Source: an uncultured Clostridia bacterium
GTDB lineage: Bacteria > Bacillota > Clostridia > Christensenellales > Borkfalkiaceae
Direction: 5' to 3'
Assembly (NCBI GenBank): GCA_944336975.1
Contig: CALVLH010000004.1
Span: 1-64,000, forward strand
DNA: 64,000 nt
This document shows positions 62,054-64,000 of this stretch, one piece after another. Made by a program: the position numbers and the translations under genes. The notes below the pieces were generated by a model. It was not told where the DNA came from. It saw only the letters and a program-made list of their open reading frames with translations, and searched no databases. Every line of letters begins with the position of its first letter. Positions within the stretch are counted from its first letter, which is position 1.

Positions 62054-62785
62054 ATGAGAAAAATCATGGCAATCGGCGTGCTTTCGCTCGTCCTCGCGGC
62101 GTCCGCCGCGGCGGCAACGGTCGGCATCGCGCATTCCGCACCCGTCGCGGAGACGGCGCAGACGGCGATCGTCGAGGCGGCCGTGCTCCGTCAGGGAAGT
62201 ACGGGCGGAGAAGTGAAAGAGGTACAGCGCAGGCTGAAACAGTGGGGATATTATTCGGGAGCGGTCGACGGCATTTTCGGCTCGGGAACGCGTGCGGCGG
62301 TCGTATCCTTTCAGAAGAAAAACGGACTGACCGCGGACGGAGTCGTCGGGAAGGCGACTTACGCCGCGCTCGGCATGAACGATTCGTATAACGCGCTCAA
62401 TCAGGGCGGCTCTTCGGGGACGGCGGGGTATTCCTCGTCCGATCTTTACCTCATGGCAAAGGCGATCTATGCCGAAGGCAGGGGGGAGAGTTATACAGGG
62501 CAGGTCGCCATCGGCGCGGTCATCATGAACCGCGTCAAAAGTCCTTCCTTTCCCAATACCATCGCGGGCGTCATCTATCAGAAGGGCGCGTTCACCGCGG
62601 TGGACGACGGGCAGATCAATCTCGAACCCAACGAGACGGCGTACAGCGCGGCGCGCGACGCCATGAACGGATGGGATCCGACGTACGGATGCCTATATTA
62701 CTACAATCCCGCCGTGGCGACGAGTTCGTGGATCTTCACGCGGGAAACGGTGACGGTGATCGGCAAGCACGTCTTTGCCATTTAA
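62054..62785 (+). CDS. sleB: Spore cortex-lytic enzyme SleB
   Basis: A 243-residue exported protein: signal peptide (about 1-29), a peptidoglycan-binding domain (about 45-105; VKEVQRRLKQWGYYSGAVDG) and a SleB-type lytic transglycosylase domain (about 128-243) with the catalytic Glu in IYAEGRGE. It degrades cortex peptidoglycan containing muramic-delta-lactam during germination. AGGAGG precedes the ATG. It is followed after nine bases by ypeB, the usual arrangement. Confidence 0.93.
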   Translation: MRKIMAIGVLSLVLAASAAAATVGIAHSAPVAETAQTAIVEAAVLRQGSTGGEVKEVQRRLKQWGYYSGAVDGIFGSGTRAAVVSFQKKNGLTADGVVGKATYAALGMNDSYNALNQGGSSGTAGYSSSDLYLMAKAIYAEGRGESYTGQVAIGAVIMNRVKSPSFPNTIAGVIYQKGAFTAVDDGQINLEPNETAYSAARDAMNGWDPTYGCLYYYNPAVATSSWIFTRETVTVIGKHVFAI

Positions 62786-62794
62786 GGAGGGGAT

Positions 62795-64000
62795 ATGGAA
62801 GAGAAAAACATCGGCAAGAACACATCGAGCGGCGCGGAAAAGGTGGAAGCGATCGCCCGCGGAGCGAATGAAGCGGAGAAGAAGATCGCGCGGACGGAAA
62901 AACAGGCCGTTCGCGCTTCGAAGAAGGCGGAAAAGAAAGCCGCGGAAGCGAAAAAGCGCGCGGAAAAAGCGGCAAAAAAGGCGGAAAAACAGGCGGAGAA
63001 GATCGTCCGCAGCGAGATGACCGCCGCGGACGCTGCAGGAGAAGAGCGCCGCATCGCGGAGCGCGAGAAGCGGGAAAAACTCGCCCTCAAAGCACAGCGC
63101 CGCGAAGCGGAGGAAAAGGCACGGGAAGAAAAGATGAAACAGCGCGAGGAAGACCGCAAACAGCGGGAAAAGGAACGCGAAAAAAAGCAGCGGGAAAAGC
63201 GGCGCGAACACGCGCCCGGGTTCGGCGGCTGGCTGGCGGCGACGATCGCGCTCGGAACGGCGTGTCTCGCCCTGACCACGGTCGTGACGGTCGGCTCCAT
63301 GCGCATGAACGATATGCTGGCGGGAGAGACGGACGATTACCGTTCCGCACTCTATGAAATGGCGTCCGTTTCCGAACAGATGGAGGACAATCTGGAAAAA
63401 CTGAGCGTATCCGACGGCGCGGACGAACAGCGCCGTCTGCTGACCGAGGTATTGGTGGACAGTGCGCTCATGGAGGGCATCCTCGAGCGCTTCCCCGTCG
63501 ATCAGGCGACGGCGACGGACATCTCCGCCTTTCTGAACAGGACGAACTCTTACGCCCGCACCCTGCTCAACCGCCTTGCGGGCGGCGGGGCGCTCGCGTC
63601 GTCCGAACGCGCGGCGCTCCAATACCTGCATACCGTCAACAGCGGGCTTTACCGCGAGCTTTCTCAGCTCTCGTCGCAGATGACGGATGCCGAGCTCCGC
63701 GCTTTCCTCGACGGCGAAGAGGGGACGGTGAGCGACTCTTTCGGCAAGATGGGCAAGGGGACGCAGGTCAAGCCCGCCGACGGCTCGGACGCGCCCTTCG
63801 CGCAGGAGGGTAACGTGGGCAAAAACCGCCTCACCGACCTGGAAGAGATCTCCTCTTCCCGCGCGGAGGAATTGCTCGGAGAGTACTTCTCTTCTTCCCG
63901 CGTGCGCGACGTGAAATACACGGGCGACGCGGTGAACGGGGAAGCGGCGTGCTACAATTTCACCTTCGTGCAACAGGACGGCGCGGAGGCGTTCGCGCAG
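62795..64000 (+). CDS. ypeB: Germination protein YpeB, partial (runs off the window)
   Basis: 402 codons are present and the frame is open at the window edge. The start at 62795 follows AAGGAGGGGAT. Residues 1-140 are an extraordinary Lys/Arg/Glu/Ala coiled coil, absent from ordinary YpeB. One membrane helix (about 145-168) follows, then the outer domain with helices (about 175-330) and the beginning of the PepSY-like C-terminal repeats (EELLGEYFSSSRVRDVKYTG near 370). YpeB is needed to localise or stabilise SleB in spores. The basic coiled coil lies on the inner side of the membrane; its role is unknown. Identity rests mostly on position after sleB and on overall layout. Confidence 0.75.
   Translation, partial: MEEKNIGKNTSSGAEKVEAIARGANEAEKKIARTEKQAVRASKKAEKKAAEAKKRAEKAAKKAEKQAEKIVRSEMTAADAAGEERRIAEREKREKLALKAQRREAEEKAREEKMKQREEDRKQREKEREKKQREKRREHAPGFGGWLAATIALGTACLALTTVVTVGSMRMNDMLAGETDDYRSALYEMASVSEQMEDNLEKLSVSDGADEQRRLLTEVLVDSALMEGILERFPVDQATATDISAFLNRTNSYARTLLNRLAGGGALASSERAALQYLHTVNSGLYRELSQLSSQMTDAELRAFLDGEEGTVSDSFGKMGKGTQVKPADGSDAPFAQEGNVGKNRLTDLEEISSSRAEELLGEYFSSSRVRDVKYTGDAVNGEAACYNFTFVQQDGAEAFAQ

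Overview
This 64 kb window looks like chromosomal DNA of an endospore-forming, Gram-positive-type Clostridia relative, probably gut-associated. The evidence is spoIIR, a sleB-ypeB germination pair, many lipoproteins plus an Lgt-type lipidation enzyme, strong AGGAGG ribosome sites and canonical TTGACA-N17-TATAAT promoters. Exact taxonomy cannot be read from the sequence alone. No transposase, integrase, rRNA operon or CRISPR array was seen. Long antisense open frames are common because of GC-rich codon use, and were rejected.

Region 1 (1-26 kb) looks accessory and begins beside tRNA-Leu(UAA). After a small XRE regulator, a frameshifted SLOG/YpsA-like gene and a small membrane protein, a strong promoter (2135-2163) starts an 18 kb same-strand operon (2349-20563). 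In order it encodes: two helical proteins, the second resembling ESCRT-III (Snf7/CHMP) subunits; a Vps4/katanin-type AAA+ ATPase; a trypsin-like S1C protease; a RuvB-family ATPase; a two-helix membrane protein; a 1260-residue TIR + zinc finger + GTPase protein; a GAP1-like membrane protein; two exported membrane-anchored proteins, one a 1596-residue InlB-repeat protein ending in a Hint domain; and an XRE-type regulator. The AAA+, protease and RuvB-like proteins share a similar N-terminal helical (MIT-like) module. The ESCRT-III-like tail and the protease linker share a short acidic motif. I read this as a membrane-linked, NTP-driven remodelling or defence system built on bacterial ESCRT-III/Vps4-like parts; it is the main candidate for an undescribed system. 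A second small cluster (20.9-25.8 kb) has a DUF1292-like protein, a fusion of a ClpB-like AAA+ module (catalytic Walker B Glu missing) to a soluble FtsH-like AAA+/M41 protease, a protein with an FtsK-gamma-like winged helix, and an unknown.

Region 2 (26-46 kb) is carbohydrate scavenging: lgt; a sugar ABC importer (binding lipoprotein and two permeases, no ATPase); three paralogous lipoproteins; two large surface proteins with Glu-Asp-Pro spacers and an identical Gly/Cys-rich membrane tail; an SGNH esterase lipoprotein; a GH65 phosphorylase overlapped by beta-phosphoglucomutase; a DeoR regulator; and rhamnulose-1-phosphate aldolase behind a structured leader. Phosphorolysis of imported disaccharides would give beta-glucose-1-phosphate, which PgmB converts to glucose-6-phosphate.

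Region 3 (46-64 kb) is mostly core or housekeeping: an acyltransferase-like protein, a ZIP metal transporter, a MacB-like ABC exporter pair, a methyltransferase, a repeat lipoprotein, an esterase, an EF-G-like GTPase with altered G motifs, a CsoR-type repressor with its G-tract operator upstream of a DMT transporter/GNAT open frame, two small membrane proteins, tRNA-Arg(CCG) with a nearby copy of its 3' end, mnmA, spoIIR, sleB and the 5' part of ypeB, which runs off the window.
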